The notes under the pieces: generated by a model
Seen by the model: only the letters and a program-made list of their open reading frames with translations
The model's database searches: none
What the model was told of the DNA's origin: nothing
Program-made: the position numbers and the translations under genes
Assembly (NCBI GenBank): GCA_041398705.1
Contig: JAWKUI010000006.1
Span: 263,799-327,798, forward strand
Direction of reading: 5' to 3'
Source of the DNA: NORP259 sp041398705
GTDB lineage: Bacteria; Planctomycetota; UBA1135; GCA-002686595
DNA: 64,000 nt
Shown: positions 1-8,062 of the stretch, one piece after another
Position numbering within the stretch: the first letter of the stretch is position 1
How the letters are laid out: every line of letters begins with the position of its first letter

Positions 1-1
1 G

Positions 2-1318
2 GGGCTCACCGGCGAACCCGAGGGTCTCACCCCGCTCGACTCCGGCCGCGGCTGCGCCTACGACTGCAGTTTCTGCACCATCGGGCGCTATTGGCAGCGC
101 CGCTCGCGCCCCCTGCCGGCCGCGCGCCTCGTGGCCGAGATCCTCGCCTTGCGCAGCATGCCCGGCGCACGCCAGGCCTACCTGTGCCACGACCTGTTCG
201 GTGCCGACCGCCCGCACGCCCTCGAGGTCTGCGAACGTTTGATCGCCGCCGGGGCTCCGGTGCCCTTCGAGGTGCGCGCGCGCATCGATCACCTCGATCC
301 CGAATTGCTGGACCGCATGGCGCGCGCGGGTTGTTACCGCGTGTTGCTCGGCGTCGAGTCCGCCTCCCCCGCCGTGCGTGCGCGGCACCAGAAGAAACTC
401 GGACCGGAGATCGATCCCCTCGCGGTCGTCGACCAGTGCGAGGCGGTGGGCATCGTGCCGATCCTCTCGCTGATCCTCGGCCTGCCCGGCGAAGGGCCGG
501 AAGAACTCGAGGCCACGCTCGAGCTGTGCAGCCGCGCCAGCCTGCGCCGCGGGGTGCACCTCTCGCTGCACCTGGTCAATCCGCAACCGGGTTGCGGGTT
601 GGGTGAGGAGTTTGCAGCCACGTCGGCGCGGGTCGAAGGCATTGCGCCCGACATGGCGCTCGGTTCGGGTGAAAGCGCGGAAGAACGCGAGTTGATCGAG
701 GGCTGGCCGATGCTGTTCTCGACCTTCCATTTGTTGCCCCCGGAGGCGGTGCACGGGGGCCTGGAGGGTCTGCGGCATCTGGCGTCCCTCGCGAAACACT
801 TGCCGGAACTCTGGCGGCGCTATCCGCGCACCCTGCGGCTTCTGCAGCGTTTGCAAGGCGGCGGCGTGGGCGACCTTTGGCAGCGGTTCGCCGCGTCGGG
901 CCAGAGTTTCGCCGGGTACGTGCGCAGCCAAGGCGATGGGCTCTTGAACGCCTGCCTGCGGTGGGAACAGGCGGCTTTGCGGGTGGCCGCCCGCGGGCCG
1001 CGCGAGGCCGATGTCGATGCGATTCCGCGACCGACCGGCGAGTGCCTCGTGAGCCCGGTGGATCTCGGCGCCTTGGCCCAGGCCCTGCGCGAAGACGCTC
1101 CCTTGCCGCCCCTCGGCGCCCCGGCCGCGTACCTCGTCGTGCCCCAGGGCCCCGGCGGCGCGCAACGCACCTTGCGCATCAGCGCGGACACCGCCCGCCT
1201 GCTCGAACACTTCCAAACGGCCCGCCCGGGACCTTGGCAACAAGCTCCGGGGTATCAGGCCGCCCAAGCCCGCCTACAGCAATCCGGCCTGCTCACGCAG
1301 ACCCCCGCCGTTCCATGA
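2..1318 (+). CDS. Radical SAM protein (5'-truncated), probable RiPP-modifying enzyme
   Basis: The gene enters from the left edge, so its start and any N-terminal domain are missing. Within the first 30 visible codons there is GCAYDCSFCTIG, the canonical CX3CX2C motif that binds the [4Fe-4S] cluster of radical SAM enzymes. GVESASPAVRARHQKK and LSLILGLPGEGPEE follow and fit the later strands of a radical SAM barrel. The last 65 residues (AAYLVVPQGP, LRISADTARLLEHF, LQQSGLL) resemble a PqqD-like winged-helix leader-peptide-binding domain; this match is by pattern only. The stop overlaps the start of the next radical SAM gene (ATGA), so the two are translationally coupled. I infer peptide modification from the neighbours. 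The precise reaction cannot be read from the sequence. Confidence 0.8.
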   Translation, partial: GLTGEPEGLTPLDSGRGCAYDCSFCTIGRYWQRRSRPLPAARLVAEILALRSMPGARQAYLCHDLFGADRPHALEVCERLIAAGAPVPFEVRARIDHLDPELLDRMARAGCYRVLLGVESASPAVRARHQKKLGPEIDPLAVVDQCEAVGIVPILSLILGLPGEGPEELEATLELCSRASLRRGVHLSLHLVNPQPGCGLGEEFAATSARVEGIAPDMALGSGESAEERELIEGWPMLFSTFHLLPPEAVHGGLEGLRHLASLAKHLPELWRRYPRTLRLLQRLQGGGVGDLWQRFAASGQSFAGYVRSQGDGLLNACLRWEQAALRVAARGPREADVDAIPRPTGECLVSPVDLGALAQALREDAPLPPLGAPAAYLVVPQGPGGAQRTLRISADTARLLEHFQTARPGPWQQAPGYQAAQARLQQSGLLTQTPAVP

Positions 1319-3615
1319 GCTTTCCCATCACGCTGATCTTCCCGCCGCAAGGCCACTTCACCCAGCCGTACCTGGCCCTGCCGTGCATCAAAGCCTGGCT
1401 CAATGAACGGGGGTTTGGCGACGTGGACATGCTCGACCTTTCGATCGAGGCCTACGACCACTTCCTGACGCCGGAGTACCTGACCTACGCGCGCGACCGG
1501 GCGCGGCGACACGGGCGGGCGCAGCTCGAGACCCAGGGCCCGCTGCCGTTCGACCGCATGCGGGCCTGGCGCAGCGCGGTGGAGAGCGAACTCACCGCCG
1601 ACGCGCTGATCGAGTCGATCGACGACGCCAAGGCGGTGTTACGCGGCGAGGCGTGTTTCGAACCGGACCGCTACATTCCGGCGGTCAAGGCCCTGTACCA
1701 AGGCTTGCGACTCGTTTCGGCGGCGCACTTCCCGAGCGAACTCACGCCGCACAACTTCACCATGCGGTATGCGAACGACCGTTCGCGGGAGGTGTTGGCG
1801 GCGACGCAGGACCGCGAGGAGAACCCCTTCCTCGCCTACTTCGAAACGCAGATCCTGCCGCGCCTGCTCGAACGCCGGCCGCGGGTCGTGGGCCTTTCGG
1901 TGATCTACGGCAGCCAGCTGATTCCGGCGTTGACCCTCGGGCGGCTGATCCGCCAACACTTGCCGGAATGCCACGTGACCGCCGGCGGCGGCTTCCTGGC
2001 GTACATCGGCAAGAAGTTGATGCACGCGCCGGGCGTGGCCGAATGCCTGGATTCGATGATCTTCTACGAAGGCGAACGGCCGCTCGAGGAACTGTGCCGC
2101 GCGCTGGAAGCCGGCGAGTCGGATCTGTCTTTGATCGGCTCGCTGACCTGGTTCGACCGGCGCGGCGGCGGCCTGCAGACCGTGGAGAACCCGCCGGGAC
2201 ATCCCGTGCACCTGAACCAGGCGCCGATGCCCGACTTCGACGGCCTGCCGTTCGAGAAGTACTTCTCCCCGGCCCTAGTGCTGCCCTACGACATCAATCG
2301 CGGGTGTTACTACGGCGAATGCGCCTTCTGCACCCTGCCCACCGTGATCGGCCCCGGTTACCGCACCCGCGCCGCGGAGACGATCGCGGGGCACGTGCTC
2401 CAGCTGCGCGACCGCTACCGCACGACGCACTTCAACTTCATCACCGACTGCATGCCGCCGGGCATGATCAAGGACCTGCCCGATGCGTTGATCGCAAATC
2501 GCGCGGGCATCACCTGGTGGAGCGACGCGCGGGTGGAACCCAAGGCCTACGACGCCGAGGGGGCGCGGCTGTTGTTCGAAGCGGGCTGCCGCAAGCTGCT
2601 CTTCGGCTTCGAGACGGCCACCCCGCGGCTGCTCAAGATGATGAAAAAGGGCCAGAGCCTGCGCTCGGTGACCCAGGTCGTGCAGAACTGCGCGGACGCG
2701 GGCATCAGCGTGACCCTGTACGCGATGGTCGGGTTCCCCAGCGAAACCCGCGAGGAGGCGCGCGCCACCTTGCGGTACATCGAGGAGTCCGTGCCGGCGG
2801 TGCGCGAGGTGTCGCTGCAGACCTTCCATATCGATGAGGTCGCGCTGACCTACCGCGAGCCCGAACGCTTCGGCATCCGCATCCTGGACGATCCCGAAGC
2901 CGACTTGCAGCTCTACCACGACTACGAGTCGGAGGTGGGCATGACCCAGGCGGAAGCGGCGGAGATGTTCGAGGAGATGATGCAAGGCCTCGCGAACGCC
3001 CTGCCGATCTTCAGCGGGGATTCGATCTTCTACTTCATGCAGAAGAGCCACTACTTCCTGCACCTGGCGCGCGGCATGCATCCGGATCGCTTCGCGGAGC
3101 TGGCCCAGGCGCGCGCGGCGGCACGCACGCAGCCCAAACCCACCGGGGACCTCGAAGTGCGGCCGGGGTTGGTGGCGCGGGAACTCGGCCATTCGTACCA
3201 GCGGGTGCTGCGCACCTTGCACGATCCCCTCGCCCGCGCGGCTCGCCCGGATTTCCTGACCGGGCGCTTCGTCGGTGCCGCCGAGGAACTCGCGGCGCGC
3301 GAGCTGCCCGATGCGCCCGCCGAATCGCGCTGGCTGCTGTACGAGGCGGGGGTGGGCGAGTTCGTCGAGTTGCGGCCCGATGGGTATCGCTTGCTCGAGG
3401 CGATCCGCCGGGCGGGTTCGCTCGGCCGGTGGCTGCGCACGCAGAAGGCGCCGGGCGAACGCGGCGCCGCGGCCTTGCGGATGTTCACCCAGGAGTTGTA
3501 CCTTCTGGGAGTGCTGGTGCCGGCGGCGACGGGCCCCTTGCCCGATGTGCTGCTGCCCCGGCCCGAAGGACGCCCCGCGGGCGCGCCTTCCGACCTCCCT
3601 TCCCGAACCCACTGA
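1315..3615 (+). CDS. B12-binding-type radical SAM protein, probable RiPP maturase
   Basis: This 766-residue protein begins at the ATG that overlaps the previous stop. Residues about 150-290 (RVVGLSVIYGSQLIPAL, HVTAGGGFLAYIG, FYEGERPLEEL) look like a cobalamin-binding Rossmann domain. The radical SAM cluster motif is GCYYGECAFC, with cysteines at about 331, 336 and 339. This is CX4CX2C instead of CX3CX2C. A longer W-W-G-E spacing (CX7CX2C) is known, as I recall, in the bacteriocin-maturation radical SAM family, which makes this a plausible relative. LLFGFETATPRLLKMMKKGQ and YAMVGFPSETREE are barrel motifs. The final 100 residues (VGEFVELRPDGYRLLEAI, MFTQELYLLGVL) again look PqqD-like. A 55-codon acidic peptide gene follows 18 nt downstream. 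Expected products are a C-methylated or cross-linked peptide, but the chemistry is unknown. Confidence 0.8.
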   Translation: MSFPITLIFPPQGHFTQPYLALPCIKAWLNERGFGDVDMLDLSIEAYDHFLTPEYLTYARDRARRHGRAQLETQGPLPFDRMRAWRSAVESELTADALIESIDDAKAVLRGEACFEPDRYIPAVKALYQGLRLVSAAHFPSELTPHNFTMRYANDRSREVLAATQDREENPFLAYFETQILPRLLERRPRVVGLSVIYGSQLIPALTLGRLIRQHLPECHVTAGGGFLAYIGKKLMHAPGVAECLDSMIFYEGERPLEELCRALEAGESDLSLIGSLTWFDRRGGGLQTVENPPGHPVHLNQAPMPDFDGLPFEKYFSPALVLPYDINRGCYYGECAFCTLPTVIGPGYRTRAAETIAGHVLQLRDRYRTTHFNFITDCMPPGMIKDLPDALIANRAGITWWSDARVEPKAYDAEGARLLFEAGCRKLLFGFETATPRLLKMMKKGQSLRSVTQVVQNCADAGISVTLYAMVGFPSETREEARATLRYIEESVPAVREVSLQTFHIDEVALTYREPERFGIRILDDPEADLQLYHDYESEVGMTQAEAAEMFEEMMQGLANALPIFSGDSIFYFMQKSHYFLHLARGMHPDRFAELAQARAAARTQPKPTGDLEVRPGLVARELGHSYQRVLRTLHDPLARAARPDFLTGRFVGAAEELAARELPDAPAESRWLLYEAGVGEFVELRPDGYRLLEAIRRAGSLGRWLRTQKAPGERGAAALRMFTQELYLLGVLVPAATGPLPDVLLPRPEGRPAGAPSDLPSRTH

Positions 3616-3633
3616 CCTGCAGACGAGGTTGCC

Positions 3634-3801
3634 ATGAGCACGAGCAAGCGGAACCAGAACGAAAGGGCCGACGAAGCCGGACAACAGGAACAACAGGCCG
3701 CTGCGGAGTTCCAGGATCTGGATCTCGAGACGCTGGATCTCGAGGTGGAGGCGGTCGACGAGCGCATCTCCCCCAGCGAGACCAACGTTTTCGACAAGTG
3801 A
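3634..3801 (+). CDS. Small acidic peptide, candidate RiPP precursor
   Basis: A 55-residue reading frame starts MSTSKRNQNERADEAG, 18 nt after the radical SAM gene, with AGACGAGG just upstream as a ribosome-binding site. The first two thirds are rich in Gln, Glu, Asp and Leu (FQDLDLETLDLEVEAV), as leader peptides often are. The last dozen residues (RISPSETNVFDK) are compositionally different and would be the modified core. There is no signal peptide and no cysteine. Position directly behind two radical SAM genes with PqqD-like tails is the main argument. The F-D-K end would fit a three-residue cyclophane site, but that is speculation. It could also be an unrelated small protein. Confidence 0.6.
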   Translation: MSTSKRNQNERADEAGQQEQQAAAEFQDLDLETLDLEVEAVDERISPSETNVFDK

Positions 3802-3810
3802 CCGGGGGGA

Positions 3811-3841
3811 GCCCGGGGCCGGGAAGTCGCGGGCCCCGGGC
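3811..3841 (+). terminator. Strong GC hairpin after the RiPP operon
   Basis: A perfect 10-bp stem (gcccggggcc / ggccccgggc) with an 11-nt loop lies 9 nt after the small peptide gene. There is no T-run, so it may be a transcript-end stabiliser and not a classical intrinsic terminator. The rest of the gap up to 4099 shows no gene or other clear signal. Confidence 0.5.
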
Positions 3842-4099
3842 CCCGAGCGCGGCGCGGCCGCCCTTCGGGGTCGCGCTCGCAACCTATTGGCAGTCAAGCA
3901 CATAGCGCAGCTGGCACGCAACTTTGCGCGGCGGGGGCCGCTTCCGCCCCAGACGCCAGCACGGGGCTTTCCCCCACTTGCGGCGCTCCTTCTCCTATGA
4001 TCGTGTGCCCAACGGACGGGCGGCTCCCGGCAAACCCCCTGTCCCTGCGGCCCCTGCCGCCACCCGCTCTCCACCCGGCTCTCCTCGGGTTTCCGACTC

Positions 4100-5773
4100 A
4101 TGTTCCGTGACCAACCGCACGGGCGCCTCATTGCTCGATGGGTGCCCCTTTTGTTGCTCAGCACGCCCCTGGCCTTGGCCCAGGGCGACGACTGCAGCGA
4201 TGCCATCTCCCTGTCGGGATTCGGCACCTTCCCGTTCGACAACAGCGCCGCAACGAACTCGGGATTCAGCGGCGGCGGCGGCGGTTGCACGCCGTTCATC
4301 CAGCAAGACCAGTTCTTCGTCTGGACCGCGCCCTACGCGGGCGACTTCCAGTTCGATACGTTCGGTACCAGCTTCGATACGCGCCTATCGGTGCATGCCG
4401 GAGCCGACTGCGCCGCAACTTGCCTAGGGAGCAATGACAACTCGGGAGGCACGCTGCAAAGCCTGGTGCAGGTGGCGGGGGTGCAGGCCGGGGATACCCT
4501 GCTGGTGCAGGTGGGCAGCTTCTACCTGTTCAGCGGTCCGGGCCAACTCACCATCTCGGCGTCGAGCACCCCGTGTGGCACGCTGACGGACGACAGCCAC
4601 GAACCGAACGACAGCTGCTCCAGCCCCGTGGCTTTGGGCGTGGGCACCCATACGAGTTTGTTTGTCGATGTGCTTCGGCCGGACTACTTCCAGTACACGC
4701 TGAGCGCGGGACAGATCCTGACGGCGACCGTGTTGCAGGACGCTTTCGGGGACGTGGACCTGGAACTGCTCGATGCGAGTTGCAACCTGCTGACGAGCGG
4801 CGCGACGGAAGTGCAGTATCAGAACCTGAGCCTCAACGCCCAGACCGTGATTCTCGGAGCCTGGCTCGACAACAGCACGAATCCGTCGCCCTGTGCCCTG
4901 TACGACCTGCAGGTGACCCGCGAGGACGATCCCTGCATTTTCTCGCCCGACGACGACATGGAGCCGAACGACATCTGCGCGTACGGCAGCCACGTGCGGG
5001 ATGGCATGTACGTGGCGCGTCACGTGAAGAAGTGGGCGCAGGACGTCTACTCTGTGTGTGTGCTGCCCGGGGAGACCGTGACGGTCGAGGCGGTCTTCCA
5101 GCATGACCTCGGGGACATCGACATGTTCCTGATGCCCGACTGGTCGTACCCCTGCGCTCAGGGGCCGGCGGGCTACATCCTGGACGAGTCCCGTTCCCTC
5201 TCGGACAACGAGTCCGTTTCGTGGACCAACGTGTTCAACCAGCCGGAGATGCTGTTCGTCCAAGTCGAGCTGTATCCCCAGGGGGATGCCAACTGCAGCA
5301 ACTACGATCTCGTGGTGAGCGGCACCGGGCGCTGTCAGCTGGGCGCGTCCTGGTGCACCCCGGGCCATGCGAACTCGACCGGCACCCCGGCGTGGATCGA
5401 AGCCCACGGTTCGCCCGAAGCCGATCACAACGATTTCTCGCTGCAGGCGCATAACGTGCCGATCGGGCAATTCGGCTATTTCTTGACGAGTCGCGCTTGG
5501 GGCGTGCTCGCCAACCCCGGTGGCTCCATGGGCGACCTGTGCCTGGCGGGGGGACAACCCATCGCCCGACTGAACCGCCCCGAACAGATCGGCCAATCCG
5601 TGGGCGGCATGTTCGAGGTGACGATCGACTTGACCCAGATCCCGGAGCAGGCAACCGGGTACACCGTCGTGCAGACCGGTCAAACTTGGTTCTACCAGGC
5701 TTGGTACCGCGACTTCGTCGGTGGTCAGTCCGTTTCCAACTTCACCGATGCGGTGATCATGTTCTTCAACTGA
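4100..5773 (+). CDS. Secreted PPC-repeat protein, array copy 1 (variant C-terminus)
   Basis: This is the first copy of the 15-member secreted family. Of 557 residues, 1-27 form a signal peptide ending ALA before QGDDC. Residues about 28-160 are the family N-terminal domain (FDTFGTSFDTRLSVHAG). Two PPC-like repeats start near residues 163 (DDSHEPNDSC) and 284 (DDDMEPNDIC). From about residue 417 there is a C-terminal domain of the rarer subtype (NPGGSMGDLC, TWFYQAWYRD, ending IMFFN). Only the last array gene shares that subtype. Cysteines are paired through every module, suggesting disulfides outside the cytoplasm. The next copy starts 19 nt later, so these two probably share a transcript. The start codon has no obvious Shine-Dalgarno. 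The function is unknown; a surface or extracellular structural role is inferred. Confidence 0.85.
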   Translation: MFRDQPHGRLIARWVPLLLLSTPLALAQGDDCSDAISLSGFGTFPFDNSAATNSGFSGGGGGCTPFIQQDQFFVWTAPYAGDFQFDTFGTSFDTRLSVHAGADCAATCLGSNDNSGGTLQSLVQVAGVQAGDTLLVQVGSFYLFSGPGQLTISASSTPCGTLTDDSHEPNDSCSSPVALGVGTHTSLFVDVLRPDYFQYTLSAGQILTATVLQDAFGDVDLELLDASCNLLTSGATEVQYQNLSLNAQTVILGAWLDNSTNPSPCALYDLQVTREDDPCIFSPDDDMEPNDICAYGSHVRDGMYVARHVKKWAQDVYSVCVLPGETVTVEAVFQHDLGDIDMFLMPDWSYPCAQGPAGYILDESRSLSDNESVSWTNVFNQPEMLFVQVELYPQGDANCSNYDLVVSGTGRCQLGASWCTPGHANSTGTPAWIEAHGSPEADHNDFSLQAHNVPIGQFGYFLTSRAWGVLANPGGSMGDLCLAGGQPIARLNRPEQIGQSVGGMFEVTIDLTQIPEQATGYTVVQTGQTWFYQAWYRDFVGGQSVSNFTDAVIMFFN

Positions 5774-5792
5774 TCCAAGGGGAGATCGAATC

Positions 5793-7844
5793 ATGCGCAA
5801 CGGACTTCGCGCGGCCCTTCTTGCCGCGATCGTGAGTACCCCGGCGGCTTTCGCTCAAGGGGATGACTGCAACCAGCCGACGGCCCTGCTGGGCGGGGGC
5901 ACCTTCGCTTTCGACACGACGGCAAACTCGACCAGCGGATTCAATGGATTCGACACTTGCGGTGCGAATCCACAGTCCATCGGCAACGATGCCTTCTTCC
6001 AGTGGACGGCCCTCGCGGCCGGGGACTACCAGATCGACACCCAAGGCTCGACCTTCGACACCCAATTGGCGCTGCACGCCGGATTTGCCTGTTCGGCGGT
6101 GTGCCAAGGGTTCAACGACGACCACGGCTTCGCCCTGTACAGCCTGCTGCAGGTGAGCAACGTTCAGGTGGGCGACACGTTCTTGGTGCAAGTCGGGGGT
6201 TATCTCAGCGCGGCCGGTCAGGGGGTGCTCAACATCCAGCTGACGACGCCCTGCGCGCAGCAGAGCGATGATGCCTTCGAGCCGAACGACTCCTGCGCCA
6301 CGGCGGTGGCCTTGGCGCCGGGCCAGCACCTGGGCCTCTTCGCCGACTTCAACCACCCCGACTTCTACCGCGTGACCGTGCCCCCGGGGGGCATCCTGGT
6401 CGTCGACCTACTGAACGCCACTGAAGACGTGGATTTCGACCTGTACAGCTCGTCCTGCGTCTATGCGGCAACCGAACTGGACAGTTGGCAGCGCGTCAAC
6501 ACGGGCAACACACCGGTAGACATCCTGTTCGAGGCGTTTGCCGATCCGACCAACGCGCTGGAGTGCACCGATTACTCCTTGGACGTGCAGATCCTACAGG
6601 ATCCGTGCCACCTAGCGAACTTCGGCGACGATACGTTCGAGCCGAACGATGCATGCTCGGCCGCAACCCCGATCACCCCGGGGGTCTACACGGGCCTGGG
6701 CATCCACGATACCGATCCGGACTTCTATTCGATCAGCATCCCCCCAGGTCAAATGCTGGTCTGGAACCACCAGGCCCCGTTCGGCCATTCGCTGGACTTC
6801 GCCATCTATGATGGCGCTTGCAACCTGTTGCAGACCTCGTTCGGGGACTTCGAACTGAGCAATGCCGGATTCTCGACCCAGCAGCGCATCATCGGCATCA
6901 CCCATTCGAGCAATCAGGCGGCCTGCACGCGCTACGACTTGGATGTCAGCCTCGTCGCCGCCCCCTGCGCCCTGACCGCGGATGACGCCCTGGAGGACAA
7001 CGATTCCTGTGCCGGCGCTGCGCCGCTGGCGGTGGGACTGCATAACAACCTCTGGGTTTCCAAAGTGGATCCGGATGTGTACCTGCTTTGCGTGGGGGCC
7101 GGGCAAACCCTGACCGCGGAGGCCTTCTTCGTGGATGCCACTGCCGATGTGGACCTCTACCTCTGGGACCCGTCCAGCTCCTCCTGCGGGCTCGGCAACG
7201 CAGGCTCGTCCCCCCTGGGCTCCTCCCTGTCGGTCACCGACAACGAGTTCCTGGTGTGGACCAACAACACCGGATCTTCCATGGACGTGCGTCTGGAGGT
7301 TTCCGTGTTCCCCGCTTCGGTCGGGACCTGCAACAGCTACGACCTCGACATCTCGGGGATCGGAGGCTGCGGCGGTCTGATCCAGGTCCAGCCGTTCTGC
7401 GACCCCATGTCCCCCAACTCCACCGGTCAGTCCACCACTTTGAATGCCACGGGCTTCTCCGGCACCGGAAGCGGTTTGCACTTGGATGCCCTGCAGGGTC
7501 CCCCGGGTCAATTCGCCTACTTCCTCGTCGGAAGCGGTCCGTCGGAACCGGGCATTCCCATCAGCCAGGGCCGCCTGTGCCTAGACACCTCGACCGGGCA
7601 CTGGATCGCCCGGTACAACCAGGCCGGGACGCCATGGGACTCCCTGGGTCAATTCAACTCCCAGGGCGTCCTGATCGCCCTGCCGGGCAACGGCTCGGGC
7701 ACTGGCTACGACGTGCCCGCCACCCTGCCCTCCAACGGCAACCCGGCCATCACGCCGGGCAGCACATGGCACTTCCAGCTGTGGCACCGCGAGCCCGCCG
7801 GCGCGACCAACTTCTCGAACGGGGTCAGCGTCTCGTTCTTCTGA
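5793..7844 (+). CDS. Secreted PPC-repeat protein, array copy 2
   Basis: This 683-residue copy has a signal peptide at 1-21 (ending AAFA before QGDDC) and an N-terminal domain to about 155. Three PPC-like repeats begin near 158 (DDAFEPNDSC), 278 (DDTFEPNDAC) and 396 (DDALEDNDSC). The interior-type C-terminal domain starts near 533 (FCDPMSPNSTG) and ends TNFSNGVSVSFF. It follows copy 1 by 19 nt and has a good ribosome-binding site (aaggggag), unlike most copies, which fits translation from the transcript of copy 1. Its last PPC unit (LLCVGAGQTLTAEAFF, DVDLYLWD) is more diverged than the equivalents downstream. PPC-like domains usually sit in secreted proteins as binding or stability modules; no enzyme domain is visible. 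Confidence 0.85.
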   Translation: MRNGLRAALLAAIVSTPAAFAQGDDCNQPTALLGGGTFAFDTTANSTSGFNGFDTCGANPQSIGNDAFFQWTALAAGDYQIDTQGSTFDTQLALHAGFACSAVCQGFNDDHGFALYSLLQVSNVQVGDTFLVQVGGYLSAAGQGVLNIQLTTPCAQQSDDAFEPNDSCATAVALAPGQHLGLFADFNHPDFYRVTVPPGGILVVDLLNATEDVDFDLYSSSCVYAATELDSWQRVNTGNTPVDILFEAFADPTNALECTDYSLDVQILQDPCHLANFGDDTFEPNDACSAATPITPGVYTGLGIHDTDPDFYSISIPPGQMLVWNHQAPFGHSLDFAIYDGACNLLQTSFGDFELSNAGFSTQQRIIGITHSSNQAACTRYDLDVSLVAAPCALTADDALEDNDSCAGAAPLAVGLHNNLWVSKVDPDVYLLCVGAGQTLTAEAFFVDATADVDLYLWDPSSSSCGLGNAGSSPLGSSLSVTDNEFLVWTNNTGSSMDVRLEVSVFPASVGTCNSYDLDISGIGGCGGLIQVQPFCDPMSPNSTGQSTTLNATGFSGTGSGLHLDALQGPPGQFAYFLVGSGPSEPGIPISQGRLCLDTSTGHWIARYNQAGTPWDSLGQFNSQGVLIALPGNGSGTGYDVPATLPSNGNPAITPGSTWHFQLWHREPAGATNFSNGVSVSFF

Positions 7845-7872
7845 TCCGCTTCCTGGATTTTGGTTCCCGGCG

Positions 7873-7904
7873 GCGGCCCCCTCCCCATCCCGGGAGGGGG
7901 CCGC
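7873..7904 (+). terminator. Intrinsic terminator after array copy 2
   Basis: A perfect 13-bp inverted repeat (gcggccccctccc / gggagggggccgc) with a short loop lies about 30 nt after the stop, followed a few bases later by TTTT. Confidence 0.75.
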
Positions 7905-7995
7905 TGGCCGTTTTGGCGGGGACCCAGAACGCCTCCGGATTTATCCACCGCCCCCTTGCGGAAAGCGCGGGTTTCGGCGATTGAATGGGCCAGAT

Positions 7996-8010
7996 CGGCC
8001 ACTTCGGCCG
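7996..8010 (+). promoter_or_regulatory. Leader hairpin of array copy 3
   Basis: CGGCC / GGCCG with a 5-nt loop lies 52 nt before the start codon. It matches the position of leader hairpins before nine other copies. Role unknown: mRNA stability, leader regulation, or a DNA dyad are all possible. Confidence 0.35.
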
Positions 8011-8062
8011 GCCTGCACAAAACTCCTCTCGGACTCCATGCGAGTCCACCACTCGACCGACT

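Noticed and set aside
2275..4299. A 674-codon open frame antisense to the second radical SAM gene
   Set aside because: It is a GC-bias shadow, rich in R, H and G, and overlaps a clearly conserved enzyme gene along its length.
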